Shown here piece after piece: positions 48,901 to 62,700 of a stretch of DNA of 64,000 nucleotides. The notes below the pieces were generated by a model, which was not told the DNA's origin, did not search any database, and worked only from the letters and a program-made list of their open reading frames with translations. The stretch is taken from assembly GCF_910596095.1 (NCBI RefSeq), contig NC_056533.1, positions 7,103,001 to 7,167,000 on the forward strand, written 5' to 3'. Made by a program: the position numbers and the translations under genes. Numbering within the stretch: position 1 is the stretch's first letter; each line of letters begins with the position of its first letter. The stretch comes from Thunnus maccoyii (taxonomy: Eukaryota > Chordata > Actinopteri > Scombriformes > Scombridae).

Positions 48901-51900
48901 AGTGGCCGCGCAGCTGGAACACGACACACAATGGAATCAAGCCATAATGTTGGTTTCCACTTTAAGTTGGTTGCATTTTCTTTTCATGCTGATTTGCACT
49001 GGTTTCCATAAACTCTGTATGACCAAAGTCAGCTGTTGTGTACTATTAAAATCAAGGAAAGGTTGATACTGTAGTTCATACTGTTGCAATTCCTCTACAC
49101 TTTACTTCAAATTAATTCATCCCAGCATTCATGTCATGCTTCACTTCTGGCACTTTTGTCCATTGTTGCAGCTGAGTTCCCCGCTGCCAAAAGGACGGGG
49201 GAGAGTACTCAGACCCAGCCCTCCTGTCCACAGGCAAGACACTGTTATGGGGGAGTCAGTGCTGGTAGTCAAGGCAGGGAACTTTCCGGTCAGAAACCTC
49301 CCACAACCCATCAAATTAATCTTCAAACACAACAAAGAGGTAAAATGACAAAACCAGTTGTGCTAGCATTACAAAAGTGTCACAATCTGCTTTCCTCTTA
49401 TGTTTTTGTAATATATGTTTCAGGTGGAAAATGGGACTTGTGTGTTTTGGGAGGAGTCAGAGCTGGGTGATGGAACAGGTGGGTTACATACAGCAGATCA
49501 GTCTACAGTGAGATTCACCTCAATTTTTCTCTCAAATAAAAAGATTAACTCTTTTATATGTGTCTCTGTGTTTTCAGGCCACTGGAGCCCAGACGGTTGT
49601 CATACCACCTTCACTCAAACTGAGTGTATTTGTAGCTGCAACCATCTGAGTTTCTTTGCTGTGCTTGTGGTAAAACCTTTCAACAGAACATTTCCTCTCA
49701 CTATCAGCTCTCTTACCAGCCACATTGCTACCTCATGTGCTGAATAATGTCCCTCCCATTAAAGGAAGCTTTCAGAAGCTTGCTGAGTTTTAAATAACTG
49801 AGTCTATAAAATAGCAGCCTCCGTCTCCAATGGAAAATGTAATTTGTTTATTCATAGTTGTTTCTGATAGTTTGAGCTAGAAATTTCTATCAAATTTCCA
49901 TAGCAATTGTTGTGTAATTTTACTTTTGATGGTAATATAGGAGTAGAAAAATTCACTTGCAAAAAGGGAACCATGTTGTACTTATATAGGGAACTGCCCT
50001 AGTGATAAGCTTTCTACTGTTTAGAGTCTGAGCTTGTCATAGAGACATAGAGTAGAGCTGTACAGTTCTGCTGTGGAGTGAATGAACCTAAAAAAATTAT
50101 CAATATTTTATATTGAAGACCCATCGGGCTTAATACAACTTAATACAAATATTTCATGTTTATTGCATCTCTTCCTGTTCCAGAGGGCCCTAGCATCAGT
50201 GGATGTAAGAAATGTTGTGAACCTTGGCTATATCACCTACATTGGACCTGCACTCTCCGTCTTCTTCACAGCCAACAGCTTGATCATCTATATATGTCTA
50301 CAGTGAGTTTTTTCTACATCCCTATTACTCAAGAGTGTAGAGAGGGCAGTGGTGCCTAAAGGTTAGCGAAAGTAAGCTTGTCACTAGAAGGTTATCGGTT
50401 CAATCCCCTGGACCAGCAGCATAAATCACGGTGGGGAGAGTGAAAAGCAGCACTTGCCCCTCCCTCATTACCATCACTGAGGTGCCCTTGAGCAAGACCC
50501 TTAACCCCAACTGCTCCAATGGAGCTGCTCAGTGGCAGCAGATCAGACTGTGGTTGTACTGGGCAGCTTCCAGGTGTGAATGTGTAACTGTGTGAATGTG
50601 ATCAGGGCATTCCTGAGAGAGAGAGCTCTCAGTGAAACTCCCCCCTGAATAAACAAAGGTGAAAAAAAAAAACAAATGAAATACTGTAAAATTGTTAAAA
50701 AGCGATTATTTTATGTTTTTAAAAAAATGCATCTTTTCTTTTTTTTTCAAGCTTTACAATATATGACAAAAATATGACAACAAAAGCAATATGTGTGAGT
50801 TAAGTGTGTGCATTTGAGTGTTTGAGTTACTATCGGACTGGTTTCACAAAGTAACTGTTTCCTTCCTATAAGATCAAATATATCAGATATCTTCAGATGT
50901 GGTTTAGTCTTCTTGATCAAGAGCTTGTTTTCCTGTTTCTATCATACTGATATTTTTTGACCTATTTGATCACATTGCTTCTCTTTACTTGTTTATTTAA
51001 ACATGGCTCTAGAGAGTCTGTAGAAACTCATAATGTAATAACTGCACATAATGTAATTAAAAAATATGTAATAAAAACTCAAAATGTAATAATAATGTGA
51101 TAAAAATGGTGAGTGCGTAACATAATAACTTTTTGCACATAATGTAATAAGTTATTACATTTTGAGTTTAGTGGCAACTTTTTTGTTAAAAATGTAATAA
51201 CTTAACATATGCTTTCAGGTCCATTATGTTCAGAATTTCATAAAGAGCACCTTTTCCATTCCAGCCATCTCCTCATGGCTTGCATGATCTTCATTTAAAT
51301 CATGCCCCATGTGTTGTCAAGCATAGGGTTACCATTCAAATGCAAACCACACACAATTGTTCTTTTATGTGCATTTTAGGTGTTTTATGTACTAAAATAA
51401 TGTACACTATCCCAGAATCCACATCGGAAAGAGGCCAAAGCCAAAAACAGAAATAAAATATTGGCAAATCTAGTTCAGTCTATGAATGCATAGATATTAT
51501 AAATGTATAAATTATGTATATGGAACCTTGTGAATTGTTTGTCAGAAATTAAAATCTTTGAAGTTTAGTTCTGTATATTTGAAACATCTAAATGCTTGTA
51601 TGTCAACTTATTTTTTACAAAAACAAGATAATTATGAGAAATCCCTGTTGCACTACAGCAAAAACAGCAATATGAGTATAAGTCATGACTGGTAAGACCC
51701 AATCAGGAAGTGAACATGGGTGCCTGCATCATTGGTTTTAAAAAAGTCGCAATCCAAGAGTTTTCAAACTAAAATAGGGTCAGCAGCATTTTCAAAATTC
51801 TCTGTTTTAGGGGTTCGCAAACACTGGAGTAGTGTGGATGCTAGGCATTAATGTAGCAAATGTTGTGCGTTTTAAAACAAAAATGTATTAGTGTGGTTGT

Positions 51901-53687
51901 AGTATGTGTCTCTTTTATGTTTGAGTAGGCCTTGTGTAGTGTTGTAGACTGCTGTGTCCATTTTACGTTCATGTTATTCCTGTGTAAGAAAGACATGGTA
52001 GACATGGAGACAGTGGACCTAGCCTGTTGCTGTCTATCGGTGGTGGTGCTGAACCGTTTGTCAATCAATGCACGTAGTGCTCCGCATGCTATCCTCGGTG
52101 CTGAAACACTTGAACACTTGAACCTGGCAACCTGTTTTTTTTTCCTTCAGAATAAGCTTGCTTGACAAAGTGCCTTCACTATATGTTTTCTTAGACATGG
52201 GCTTGCTTGGCTCAATAAGTGACAATTTGTGTTTATGGATAGGATAGGATCCATCAGCGTTTTGACAGGTTTGAATTTTTAAAATGACTTTATCAGAAGG
52301 GCCCCTCGAAAATGCACCGACCCCTCTGCGCTGAGAGTCTAGCTCCGCCCCTGCCTAGTATCTTTTATTTACTGTAGAAATACTGTAAAAATGTAATACT
52401 TAATGATTTGCTGATACAGACCGATACACACGCCAACATGTGAATAAGGGGAGTACCGGCACTTATTTTTTTCCACTTCAAGCACTGTTATTAGCACATA
52501 CTACACATGACACATGATATGAGTGTTGCACTACAAAATTGACTTAATATACTATTTTCCTTCCAGAAATTGGCGTCCAGAGAAGGTGATCGGTGTGCAT
52601 ATGCAACTAGCAGGGGCACTGCTCTGCCTCCACCTCAGCTTTCTGGTGTGCAGTATGTTAGTGTTGCAGCAGAATGAGAACGAGGAGGGCTGGGTTTGCC
52701 AAGTTATGGGTCTCATTTTACACTGGTCCCTGCTGGCCACCATCAGCTGGACAGCTCTGGAGGGATTCCATCTCTACCTTCTCCTAGTCCAAGTCTTAAA
52801 CGTGAAGAGATACCTGCTCAAACTCAGCTTGGTGGGATGGGGTGAGTAGATTCTGAGTTGGACAGTGAAACTGTCGAATAGTTGTTGCATTTCATTTAAT
52901 TTCCTTAAATCAATACATGCAACCATACAGTCGGGGCTTGTGGACATAAACTCTGTCTTTCATGTCTTTATGCAGGTCTTCCTACACTGATTGCAGTGGT
53001 TTGTGGGGTTTCAGGTGTTTATGGAAAATACAGTCTGGAACTGAGGGATGCCAACAACCACACAACAGTGCAGATGTAAGAAACCAAGATTCATTGTTAG
53101 GATTTTAAATATGTAACCACCTTGGGTGTTTGAATTTTCAGCAAGTATACACTGTGATTTGCTCTGCTCTTCCTTATTCTCCACCAACAAGCAGGTTATT
53201 TGGAATTCAAAGCTTTCTGCTTAAACATTTTTCCCAACCTGCAGGTGCTGGATGAGCAGCAAGTTCCCACAGAGGCTTTTGATCAGCTATGTCATTACTA
53301 TGGCCCTTCTGTTACTGTTGATACTGTGTAATTCCTGTATGCTGGGACTGGTGGTGTGCAAGCTGCAGGGGCTGAGAGGAGGTGGCGGGGATGTGATGAA
53401 CAGAGAGAAAGGAAGCAGGTTGTGGAAGGACTGTGCCACAGTGCTGGGTCTCAGCTGTGTTCTGGGGTTACCATGGGTGTTAGGCAGCATCACCTTAATC
53501 TCCCTCCCCCAGCTGTACCTGTTCACTGTACTCAACTCCCTGTCAGGTCAGTATGTTCTGGATCCTCGTAGAGTAAATATTGCTTATATGTAAGACTGGA
53601 AGACAAATTTACAGCTTTTCTTTTCTCCCCTCAGGTGTATTTGTGTTCCTGTGGTCATGGTCTTTGATTGACGAGCCTCAAAGATAA
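45920..53687 (+). CDS. Unit 2: adhesion G-protein-coupled receptor, ADGRG3 (GPR97)-like, complete, 498 aa
   Basis: Exons: 45920-45980, 46935-46989, 47423-47510, 47859-47987, 49172-49339, 49424-49478, 49578-49669, 50184-50302, 52567-52841, 52976-53075, 53245-53546, 53635-53687. All junctions are GT-AG, in phase, totalling 499 codons with stop. The signal peptide is MMLMTLCLVSLVWVSTSQA. A short cysteine-bearing N-terminus (residues about 21-68) follows. GAIN is about 69-216, with VHIPPSAL, CVFWEESELGDG and GPS residues Cys193, Cys202, Cys204 and Cys206. HL/S places cleavage between Leu209 and Ser210, and the tethered agonist starts SFFAVLV. TM1 is about 230-252; TM3 has FHLYLLLVQVLN; a cysteine (CWMSS) lies in extracellular loop 2. 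The tail after TM7 is under 10 residues (LIDEPQR). The original ATG (45820) runs into a stop after an 88-bp insertion; the ATG at 45920 restores an in-frame signal peptide. Units 1 and 3 are its tandem paralogues. Confidence 0.93.
46060..46655. mobile_element. Tc1/mariner-type element remnant with inverted ends in unit 2 intron 1
   Basis: The left end GGTGAAAAATTAAAGGAAAAACTGG (about 46064) is mirrored by CCGGTTTTTCCTTTAATTTATC (about 46620-46641). GGTCTGAATGCTTGACCC and GGGTCAAGCATTCATACC are also inverse. The minus strand carries a Tc1-like transposase scrap (LWGAFCWHGFGPLDP). Not able to move by itself. Confidence 0.65.
48146..48941. mobile_element. DNA element with about 35-bp inverted ends in unit 2 intron 4
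   Basis: The left end CCTTGATTCCACTGG...TGTCATGTTCCAGC is mirrored by the right end GCTGGAACACGACACACAATGG...AATCAAG. It is absent from the corresponding intron of unit 1. A 92-codon minus frame inside (48480-48758) is conserved in unit 3, but I do not recognise a transposase. Confidence 0.55.
50345..50670 (+). repeat. tRNA-derived SINE in unit 2 intron 8
   Basis: Orthologous insertion to those at 40513 and 60880, with B-box GGTTCAATCCC at about 50397. It carries a GAGAGAGAGCTCTCAGTGAAA segment before the A-rich tail that the unit 1 copy lacks or has altered. Confidence 0.8.
51005..51210 (+). repeat. AATGTAATA-rich element in unit 2 intron 8
   Basis: Contains GTCTGTAGAAACTCATAATG, TGCACATAATGTAAT (twice) and AAAATGTAATAA. 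AT-rich, no coding capacity. The same element is in unit 3 (61545-61740), with an inverted relative at 41045-41220. Confidence 0.65.
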
Positions 53688-53903
53688 TGGATACCGGTCT
53701 CAATAACTAATATACAATGCTAAAACAAATGTTTCATGTGTAACCTTTATTAGGTGTTTTGGTGTCCATGTATAATGGACAGTCCAAATATAATCAAATC
53801 TGAACAATAACTTGATTTGCTGATGGTCAAATGAAATCGCATTTAATATTATTATCTAATTTAATGGTTTAATGGTAATTTAATTGGTTGGAGATGCCAA
53901 AAA

Positions 53904-53909
53904 AATAAA
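53904..53909 (+). terminator. Candidate polyadenylation signal of unit 2
   Basis: AATAAA about 217 bp after the unit 2 stop codon, in an A-rich context. Confidence 0.35.
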
Positions 53910-54404
53910 ACACAAAGTAAAGACAACTAAATCAGAGGAGATCATCTATAAAAATCCTGTATGACCTGTATGACCCTGAAAATCAATTTAAAAATTTGAC
54001 ACATATGACAATAAAACAGTTCAGAAGTGCCTGTAACAATGGTGAAAGATAAGGCACAGATGGCTGCAGCAGAGGGAACAAAGGACAGCTTAAATCTTAT
54101 AGTTTTGATCTTACTTTGCAATGTCCTGCCTCTGTTGCTCACTCAAACCTCTGGTGTAGGTGATGTGTACAGTATTTTAGGATCCCATACATATTTAAAA
54201 TCTGGTCATTGCAAAGTTGTGCTACTGTTCAAATGTACTCTTTGATTTCAAATATCTTAGTCGCTTTCTTTATATTTATGATTCTTAACACACACATTGA
54301 CAAACATATAAATCAAGCCAAAAGTTAAGTAACTCTGTGACACCAACTTGTAAAGAGTTGAAGGACACTCTGACTGACCCAAGAAAAACATTCTTTGCTG
54401 CAGT

Positions 54405-54407
54405 GTT

Positions 54408-54475
<68 letters not shown>

Positions 54476-54477
54476 TA
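54405..54477 (+). repeat. (CTTT)n microsatellite
   Basis: About 18 uninterrupted TTTC/CTTT repeats in the unit 2-unit 3 spacer. Confidence 0.97.
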
Positions 54478-55194
54478 CATTGCAGATTATTTTCAAGACT
54501 CTTTCAAGGGCTCATCAGAGTAATCATCAGGTCCCTGTTTGTCTTACAGTAGCATGAACATTATTTTTACATCATCTAATCTCTCTAATAACACATACTG
54601 TGTTTAATGTTTTGTAATATATTATGTTATATTATATAAATTGATTTTTGATTGTTGATTATTTAATCATGTTTAACAATATGGCTAATGATATGTTAAC
54701 AATATGATAGAATAACACCTTTTATTGAACAGAAGTTGCCATACAAATTTAGTAAATACAAAACAATTTTTATTTACATTACATATTAATCTATTATTAA
54801 TAAGAAATTAGAAACAAGCTCAATTAGCAAAAGTATAATTACAAGAGATGTAACCACTAAAATTAAATGCAAAATGATTTATTGAGAGATGATTTGGCGC
54901 AGACTCAACTACCATTGTGCTCCATGGCTTGTTATAGCACCGCCTGGTGGATTGGTGATGTTTAGTCACACCTAGTGGAGAAGAAGGAGGATGGAGGTGG
55001 AGAGGAGGAAGAACAAGAACAAAAGAGCAACAAGAAAGACAACTTCAACTCCAGTGAAGACTTCAGGAATCAAATCTGATTAGAACCCCAACCCTTTCCT
55101 GACATTAGTCCATATGATAAAGCCCAGATGTAATCAAACTTCCCCTGATAATCCCCCATCATGTAACTATAGCAACATGTAAGTCTCCTAATAA

Positions 55195-55670
55195 CCCTGC
55201 CAAAATCCACAGTGTGTCCACACAGTCATTTTGTGCAAAAGTTAATCTGAAGTTTATATGAGGCTTCAGCAGTCTGAGTTAGTCATATCAAGTGGATATC
55301 TGCCACATTTACAGTCTTTTTAGCATCAAATTCCCTCTTTGTGATTCTTCGGACAGTGTTTCCCTGCTAAGTAACAAAAAGAGGGACTTTGGCACTAAAA
55401 AGACTCATTTAACGATATCTAATTGATTTGACTCATTTGGATGACTGAAGCTTCATATTAGCATCAGATAAACTTTTAAATACATTGTTGAACAGAAGGA
55501 GGACTGTGGATTTTAGCCTTCGTCACTTACATTGTAAGTGCATTATGAAGAGATCTTCTGATGGTCAGTATGAACAGGAGGAATGATTATGACTAGAAAA
55601 ACCTATTTCAATGTTCATTTGGGCACCTGACTGTGGTTTTAAGAGAAATTTGAAAAGTTGTGAGCCTGGC
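55195..55670. mobile_element. Foldback element copy in the unit 2-unit 3 spacer
   Basis: Shares GAGTTAGTCATATCAAGTGG, ACAGTCTTTTTAGCATCAAA, GGCACTAAAAAGACTCATTT and GTATGAACAGGAGGAATGAT with the copies at 22625 and 33415. The arms are opposed, as there. Confidence 0.7.
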
Positions 55671-56728
55671 CTTTATATCAGTTTTCATTAAAGTTTTTTC
55701 CCTCACAAACCTTGAATATTGCATGTGTTTATGAATAAAATAAAGCATTATAGGAGAATGTCGAGTTTTGCTAAAGCCAATTTCATTTTTTTCATGTGAG
55801 CTGCCACCTTTGGAACACATTAAGTGATGCAGGTCTGACTTTCACTTCCCCCGCTAACAGTAAGTGTCTGAATTGTTGACCACTATGACTTGACTTCTTT
55901 CTGCTTGCGTATTGGAAAAGCGTCACATTTGAGAAGCTTCCCCTTCATTCTAGGCAGTGCCTAGAATGAAAAATCATTATAAAATATTTCCATCATTTGT
56001 TTCTATGAACAACTACAAACATGTATGTGATATTGTCTATTGTAAATGATATAACTAATAAATAACATTTTAGCTTGGCTCAGTGATTTATATAAATATT
56101 TCCCTAACTGAGACCACACCGAGAACATTATATTTCAATAGTTTAATTGAGATAATGAACGAGAGCTGATATGTTGATGGATGGGTTGGAGAACATGATG
56201 AAGGATTAGGGATGGAGGGATGAAGTGATGGGGAGAGGAAAGGGGTGAGGTGTGAGAGTTGAGGAACATAGAATGGAGGGTTAAGGGACGATGATGGATG
56301 TATGGTATGTCGACTGGACGACGACTGCCGACAGTAGGGAGGTAGGAGGGAACAGGGGGGAGAGGTTGAGACTCTGAGTGGGGGAACTGTCTCTCCGGTC
56401 CATCGCCTGGATAGAGCCCCCTGTTCCTGTGTTAAAACAGAGGAGAAAGGATGGTTGATGAAAAGAGGGGTTAGGGTGGGAGGGACTTGCAACTGAGACC
56501 AGGGGAGAAGAACGGATGGGGTGTGCCTAAATACTTTGTAGTGCGGAAGTGGGATGTGTACTCGGTGTGGTCTCTGTTCCCGAACCTTGTTTATAAATCT
56601 ATAAACTTCATAAGTCATTCTCTCATGAGCAGATAAATATGTCAATTAGATTTCTTTTAAAACTCAACTTCACTAGCTCTCTGTAAAAATCCTTATGTCA
56701 TTGTACTTCGTTTGAAAACATATCTGAT

Positions 56729-59700
56729 ATGGATCACTTCCTGTCAACCCTGACTCTTTGTCTCGTCTCACTCGTCTGGGTTTCTACAACTCAAGCTGAT
56801 GGTGAGTTTTTCCACATGTTTATTTTGTGTTAATGGTTGTGTGCTTGTGAGGTGAGCACCACTTGAACTGTTAATATATATATATCAAGGTCGTGAATCA
56901 CCAAACCTAAAACCCAAAGGCACTAGTGACTCTACACCAGCCTGGGGTGAAACACAAAACACCAAAGTTTTGTACAGAGGGCACAGGGATTTTTTAAAGT
57001 AAATTGCACTTTAATTGAAGTAAATTGCACTTTAATTGTGTACTTGTGTTTTAATAAGGGGTCAAGTGGACCAAAACCATGCCAGCAAAATGCCCCCCAC
57101 AGCATAACAGAGCTGCCAGATCCGCTCACTGTAGGGGTCAAGCATTCAGACCTAGACCGGTTTTTCCTTTAATTTATCAAATATGTATAAATATCAAGGT
57201 CATAGATCATCAGACCTAGACAAAAACAATGTCGCTCATGGTCCTCTGCTGCCCGACGTTAGTGACTCTAAACCAGCCTGGGGTGAAACACAAAACACCA
57301 AAGTTCCCCCGAGTAAGTGGTGAACAGTTTCCTCTCATGTTCTTATTCTGGAGTGAGATCTGTCATTAGCATGTTTTATCTTGTACTGTCAATCTTGTAT
57401 CCAGTGTGTATCCATCCATACACTGTACTATCTTAAACTATTTGACTTTCTTTCTCTGTCACTCTGACAGGCTCCTGTGAAAATGTCTTCTCTGAGTGTC
57501 ACCAACGTAATGTCTCCTGGACCAGGTAACTCATTCAGTGGATACTAAGCTCATGCTGTAGATCTTACACTCCTCCTTTTAAGGGCAATATACATCTATC
57601 TACTACACCAATGTTCCCTGATGTCAAATGAATGCTGGAGTAGCTTTGATATGATTGTGAAAGACAACCTGAAAGTAAAAAAGGACATAAAAAGGCGACT
57701 GAGCAAATGAATTATAACATACTGTATATCATATACATGACTCTGTGAATATCAAGGTTTTGAGCTTTTTCTCAACCCATAAATGACTGTGTACGATAAT
57801 CCTTAAATTAATGTCACAAATCTGCAATGTTTTTACTCAGCAGGACCAGTAGTTGTTAATCTAAAAGTTTTCTCATAGAAATAATTGATTCATGTAGTTA
57901 TCTTTCTGTATAACTTTGCTTGGTTTGCTGAAATGCTGAAATGTGTCTGTGTTGGTAGGTGTTATGACCACAAAATTCGAAAATGTACGATAAGAAGCCA
58001 TGGTATGCCGTACTTCATTCAACGGAGGGTGAACTCGTCTCAAGAGGTGAGGTCAAAATTTGGGGTAACAGACCCTGCAGCTTCTGTCTTGGTTCTTAGA
58101 GGTAAAACTATATGAAGTTTTATATGAAATTCACCAACAAATGAGCAAAACAGGAGAAAAAAATGTTTTTGTGTTGTTCATCAAGAGTGATTAAAGACAG
58201 AGAATAATAATTATTTTATATATTCCACATCATAAATACGAGTTCAGGATGTCTTTCTTGGAACACGTCTAAAGACCAGAACAATTAAAGTCATCCTCAA
58301 CAAGTTCATTTCTATAATTTTTTTTCATTGTTGTATTAAATACATGTTTTCCTTGGTGTTTGCGATGTCTTTGTGTGTACTTGTGTTTTTTAGGCTGTGG
58401 AGAGTCCTACTCCTGAACACGGGGTTCACATCCCACCCTCAGCTCTACAGAGAATCAGAGGAGCTGATCCTGAGGAGGAGGTACAGCTGGTGATCACTGT
58501 GCTCAACAGCACTTACTTTAAGGTCAGTACCTCTGAACATGCAAAATTTGAGCTACAGGAGACTTCTTTATCTTAATCCCTCCTTGGTTGCCTGTATTAA
58601 TTCAATACTAATCACAATGGACATGTAAATACAGAGAAGTAGGTGAATTAGGGAGTTTTTTCAGGATAATAGATTAACACCTTGATTCCACTGGGCACGG
58701 CTGTGTCATGTTCCAGCTTTGGCGTGGTTTTGTGCCATCCTTTGCATGGTGTCATATCCCACTGGGAGCGTTTCAGAAGCAGAGCATTTTGCTCCATCAG
58801 CGCCAGAGAGAAGACAGCCACCCCTCTACCTGGATAAGAAGCCAGGGCAGTCATGGCAGCAGTGGTGCTAGAATAGGGGGGACAACAAGACTTTTTGTGC
58901 CCCCACTTTCAGGTGTTATGGTAATGAAGTGTTGACGTCTAAGCCAGGTATTACAGTCATAGCAATAATGTCTAAGCCTACTCTAACATGCTGGACCTTA
59001 AAATTCAGTTATAATCAGAACACAGAGTAGCCCATTATGGCTGCCAGTTCAGAATAGTTAAATAATTTGACCACCAAATACAACACTGGATCCATTTTTC
59101 GTGCAATGACCAGCGCAAGCAGCACATGGACAGTTTGGTATTTTCCTGATGTTGAAATCTGCTGCGTCCGTGTGTAGAATTGTTGTGCCCAATGCTGCAT
59201 GGTAAACTGATGGGAGGTGATGTGCAAATAGGCAGCACAAAGCGGATTGTTGGTGTTTTTGTGAAAAATGGGTCTTAGACATCTCAGGACCACATCTGTT
59301 TCTGGAGCAAAGTCACTCTGCTGCCACTTGGTGATTTTATAAGTGTTGTTTCATTAATAATAAGTGGTGAGTTGCTTCTGGGACGCTTCTGAAATGTGCT
59401 GCGGTGTGTCTAGTGGGATCACAAGCATTGACTGGAGTGGCCGCGCAGCTGGAACACGACACACAATGGAATCAAGCCATAATGTTGGTTTCCACTTTAA
59501 GTTGGTTGCATTTTCTTTTCATGCTGATTTGCACTGGTTTCCATAAACTCTGTATGACCAAAGTCAGCTGTTGTGTACTATTAAAATCAAGGAAAGGTTG
59601 ATACTGTAGTTCATACTGTTGCAATTCTTCTACACTTTACTTCAAATTAATTCATCCCAGCATTCATGTCATGCATCACTTCTGGCACTTTTGTCCATTG

Positions 59701-62700
59701 TTGCAGCTGAGTTCCCCGCTGCCAAAAGGACGGGGGAGAGTACTCAGACCCAGCCCTCCTGTCCACAGGCAAGACACTGTTATGGGGGAGTCAGTGCTGG
59801 TAGTGAAGGCAGGGAACTTTCCAGTCAGAAACCTCCCACAACCCATCAAATTAATCTTCAAACACAACAAAGAGGTAAAATGACAAAACCAGTTGTGCTA
59901 GCATTACAAAAGTGTCACAATCTGCTTTCCTCTTATGTTTTTGTAATATATGTTTCAGGTGGAAAATGGGACTTGTGTGTTTTGGGAGGAGTCAGAGCTG
60001 GGTGATGGAACAGGTGGGTTACATACAGCAGATCAGTCTACAGTGAGATTCACCTCAATTTTTCTCTCAAATAAAAAGATTAACTCTTTTATATGTGTCT
60101 GTGTGTTTTCAGGTCACTGGAGCCCAGACGGTTGTCATACCACCTTCACTCAAACTGAGTGTATTTGTAGCTGCAACCATCTGAGTTTCTTTGCTGTGCT
60201 TGTGGTAAAACCTTTCAACAGAACATTTCCTCTCACTATCAGCTCTCTTACCAGCCACATCGCTACCTCATGTGCTGAATAATGTCCCTCCCATTAAAGG
60301 AAGCTTTCAGAAGCTTGCTGAGTTTTAAATAACTGAGTCTATAAAATAGCAGCCTCCCTCTCCAATGGAAAATGTAATTTGTTTATTCATAGTTGTTTCT
60401 GATAGTTTGAGCTAGAAATTTCTATCAAATTTCCGTAGCAATTGTTGTGTAATTTTACTTTTGATGGTAATATAGGAGTAGAAAAATTCACTTGCAAAAA
60501 GGGAACCATGTTGTACTTATATAGGGAACCGCCCTAGTGATAAGCTTTCTACTGTTTAGAGTCTGAGCTTGTCATAGAGACATAGAGTAGAGCTGTACAG
60601 TTCTGCTGTGGAGTGAATGAACCTAAAAAAATTATCAATATTTTATATTGAAGACCCATCGGGCTTAATACAACTTAATACAAATATTTCATGTTTATTG
60701 CATCTCTTCCTGTTCCAGAGGGCCCTAGCATCAGTGGATGTAAGAAATGTTGTGAACCTTGGCTATATCACCTACATTGGACCTGCACTCTCCGTCTTCT
60801 TCACAGCCAACAGCTTGATCATCTATATATGTCTACAGTGAGTTTTTTCTACATCCCTATTACTCAAGAGTGTAGAGAGGGCAGTGGTGCCTAAAGGTTA
60901 GCGAAAGTAAGCTTGTCACTAGAAGGTTATCGGTTCAATCCCCTGGACCAGCAGCATAAATCACGGTGGGGAGAGTGAAAAGCAGTACTTGCCCCTCCCT
61001 CATTACCATCACTGAGGTGCCCTTGAGCAAGACCCTTAACCCCAACTGCTCCAGTGGAGCTGCTCAGTGGCAGCAGATCAGACTGTGGTTGTACTGGGCA
61101 GCTTCCAGGTGTGAATGTGTAACTGTGTGAATGTGATCAGGGCATTCCTGAGAGAGAGAGCTCTCAGTGAAACTCCCCCCTGAATAAACAAAGGTGAAAA
61201 AACAAAACAAATGAAATACCGTAAAATTGTTAAAAAGCGATTATTTTATGTTTTTAAAAAATGCGTCTTTTCTTTTTTTTCAAGCTTTACAATATATGAC
61301 AAAAATATGACAACAAAAGCAATATGTGTGAGTTAAGTGTGTGCATTTGAGTGTTTGAGTTACTATCGGACTGGTTTCACAAAGTAACTGTGTTTCCTTC
61401 CTGTAAGATCAAATATATCAGATATCTTCAGATGTGGTTTAGTCTTCTTGATCAAGAGCTTGTTTTCCTGTTTCCATCATACTGATATTTTTTGACCTAT
61501 TTGATCACATTGCTTCTCTTTACTTGTTTATTTAAACATGGCTCTAGAGAGTCTGTAGAAACTCATAATGTAATAACTGCACATAATATAATTAAAAATA
61601 TGTAATAAAAACTCAAAATGTAATAATAATGTGATAAAAATGGTGAGTGCGTAACATAATAACTTTTTGCACATAATGTAATAAGTTATTACATTTTGAG
61701 TTTAGTGGCAACTTTTTTGTTAAAAATGTAATAACTTAACATATGCTTTCAGGTCCATTATGTCCAGAATTTCATAAAGAGCACCTTTTCCATTCCAGCC
61801 ATCTCCTCATGGCTTGCATGATCTTCATTTAAATCATGCCCCATGTGTTGTCAAGCATAGGGTTACCATTCAAATGCAAACCACACACAATTGTTCTTTT
61901 ATGTGCATTTTAGGTGTTTTATGTACTAAAATAATGTACACTATCCCAGAATCCACATCGGAAAGAGGCCAAAGCCAAAAACAGAAATAAAATATTGGCA
62001 AATCTAGTTCAGTCTATGAATGCATAGATATTATAAATGTATAAATTATGTATATGGAACCTTGTGAATTGTTTGTCAGAAATTAAAATCTTTGAAGTTT
62101 AGTTCTGTATATTTGAAACATCTAAATGCTTGTATGTCATATATTTTTTTACAAAAACAAGATAATTATGAGAAATCCCTGTTGCACTACAGCAAAAACA
62201 GCAATATGAGTATAAGTCATGACTGGTAAGACCCAATCAGGAAGTGAACATGGGTGCCTGCATCATTGGTTTTAAAAAAGTCGCAATCCAAGAGTTTTCA
62301 AACTAAAATAGGGTCAGCAGCATTTTCAAAATTCTCTGTTTTAGGGGTTCGCAAACACTGGAGTAGTGTGGATGCTAGGCATTAATGTAGCAAATGTTGT
62401 GCGTTTTAAAACAAAAATGTATTAGTGTGGTTGTAGTATGTGTCTCTTTTATGTTTGAGTAGGCCTTGTGTAGTGTTGTAGACTGCTGTCCATTTTATGT
62501 TCATGTTATTCCTGTGTAAGAAAGACATGGTAGACATGGAGACAGTGCACCTAGCCTGTTGCTGTCTATCGGTGGTGGTGCTGAACCGTTTGTCAATCAA
62601 TGCATGTAGTGCTCCGCATGCTGTCCTCGGTGCTGAAACACTTGAACACTTGAACCTGGCAACCTGTCTTTTTTTTTCCTTCAGAATAAGCTTGCTTGAC

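Larger units (their letters stand above)
53688..56728. other. Spacer between unit 2 and unit 3
   Basis: Contains the unit 2 polyadenylation candidate, the (CTTT)n tract and the foldback copy. From about 56650 the sequence becomes homologous to the unit 2 upstream region (ATGTCATTGTACTTCGTTTG versus TTGTCATTGTAACTCTTTTG). A 185-codon minus frame at 56088-56645 is proline/serine-rich and not recognised as a gene. Confidence 0.55.

Noticed and set aside
56088..56645. 185-codon minus-strand ORF, the longest single ORF in the window
   Set aside because: Proline/serine-rich, low-complexity translation from a purine-rich tract. No homology I recognise, no splice context, in a spacer full of repeats.
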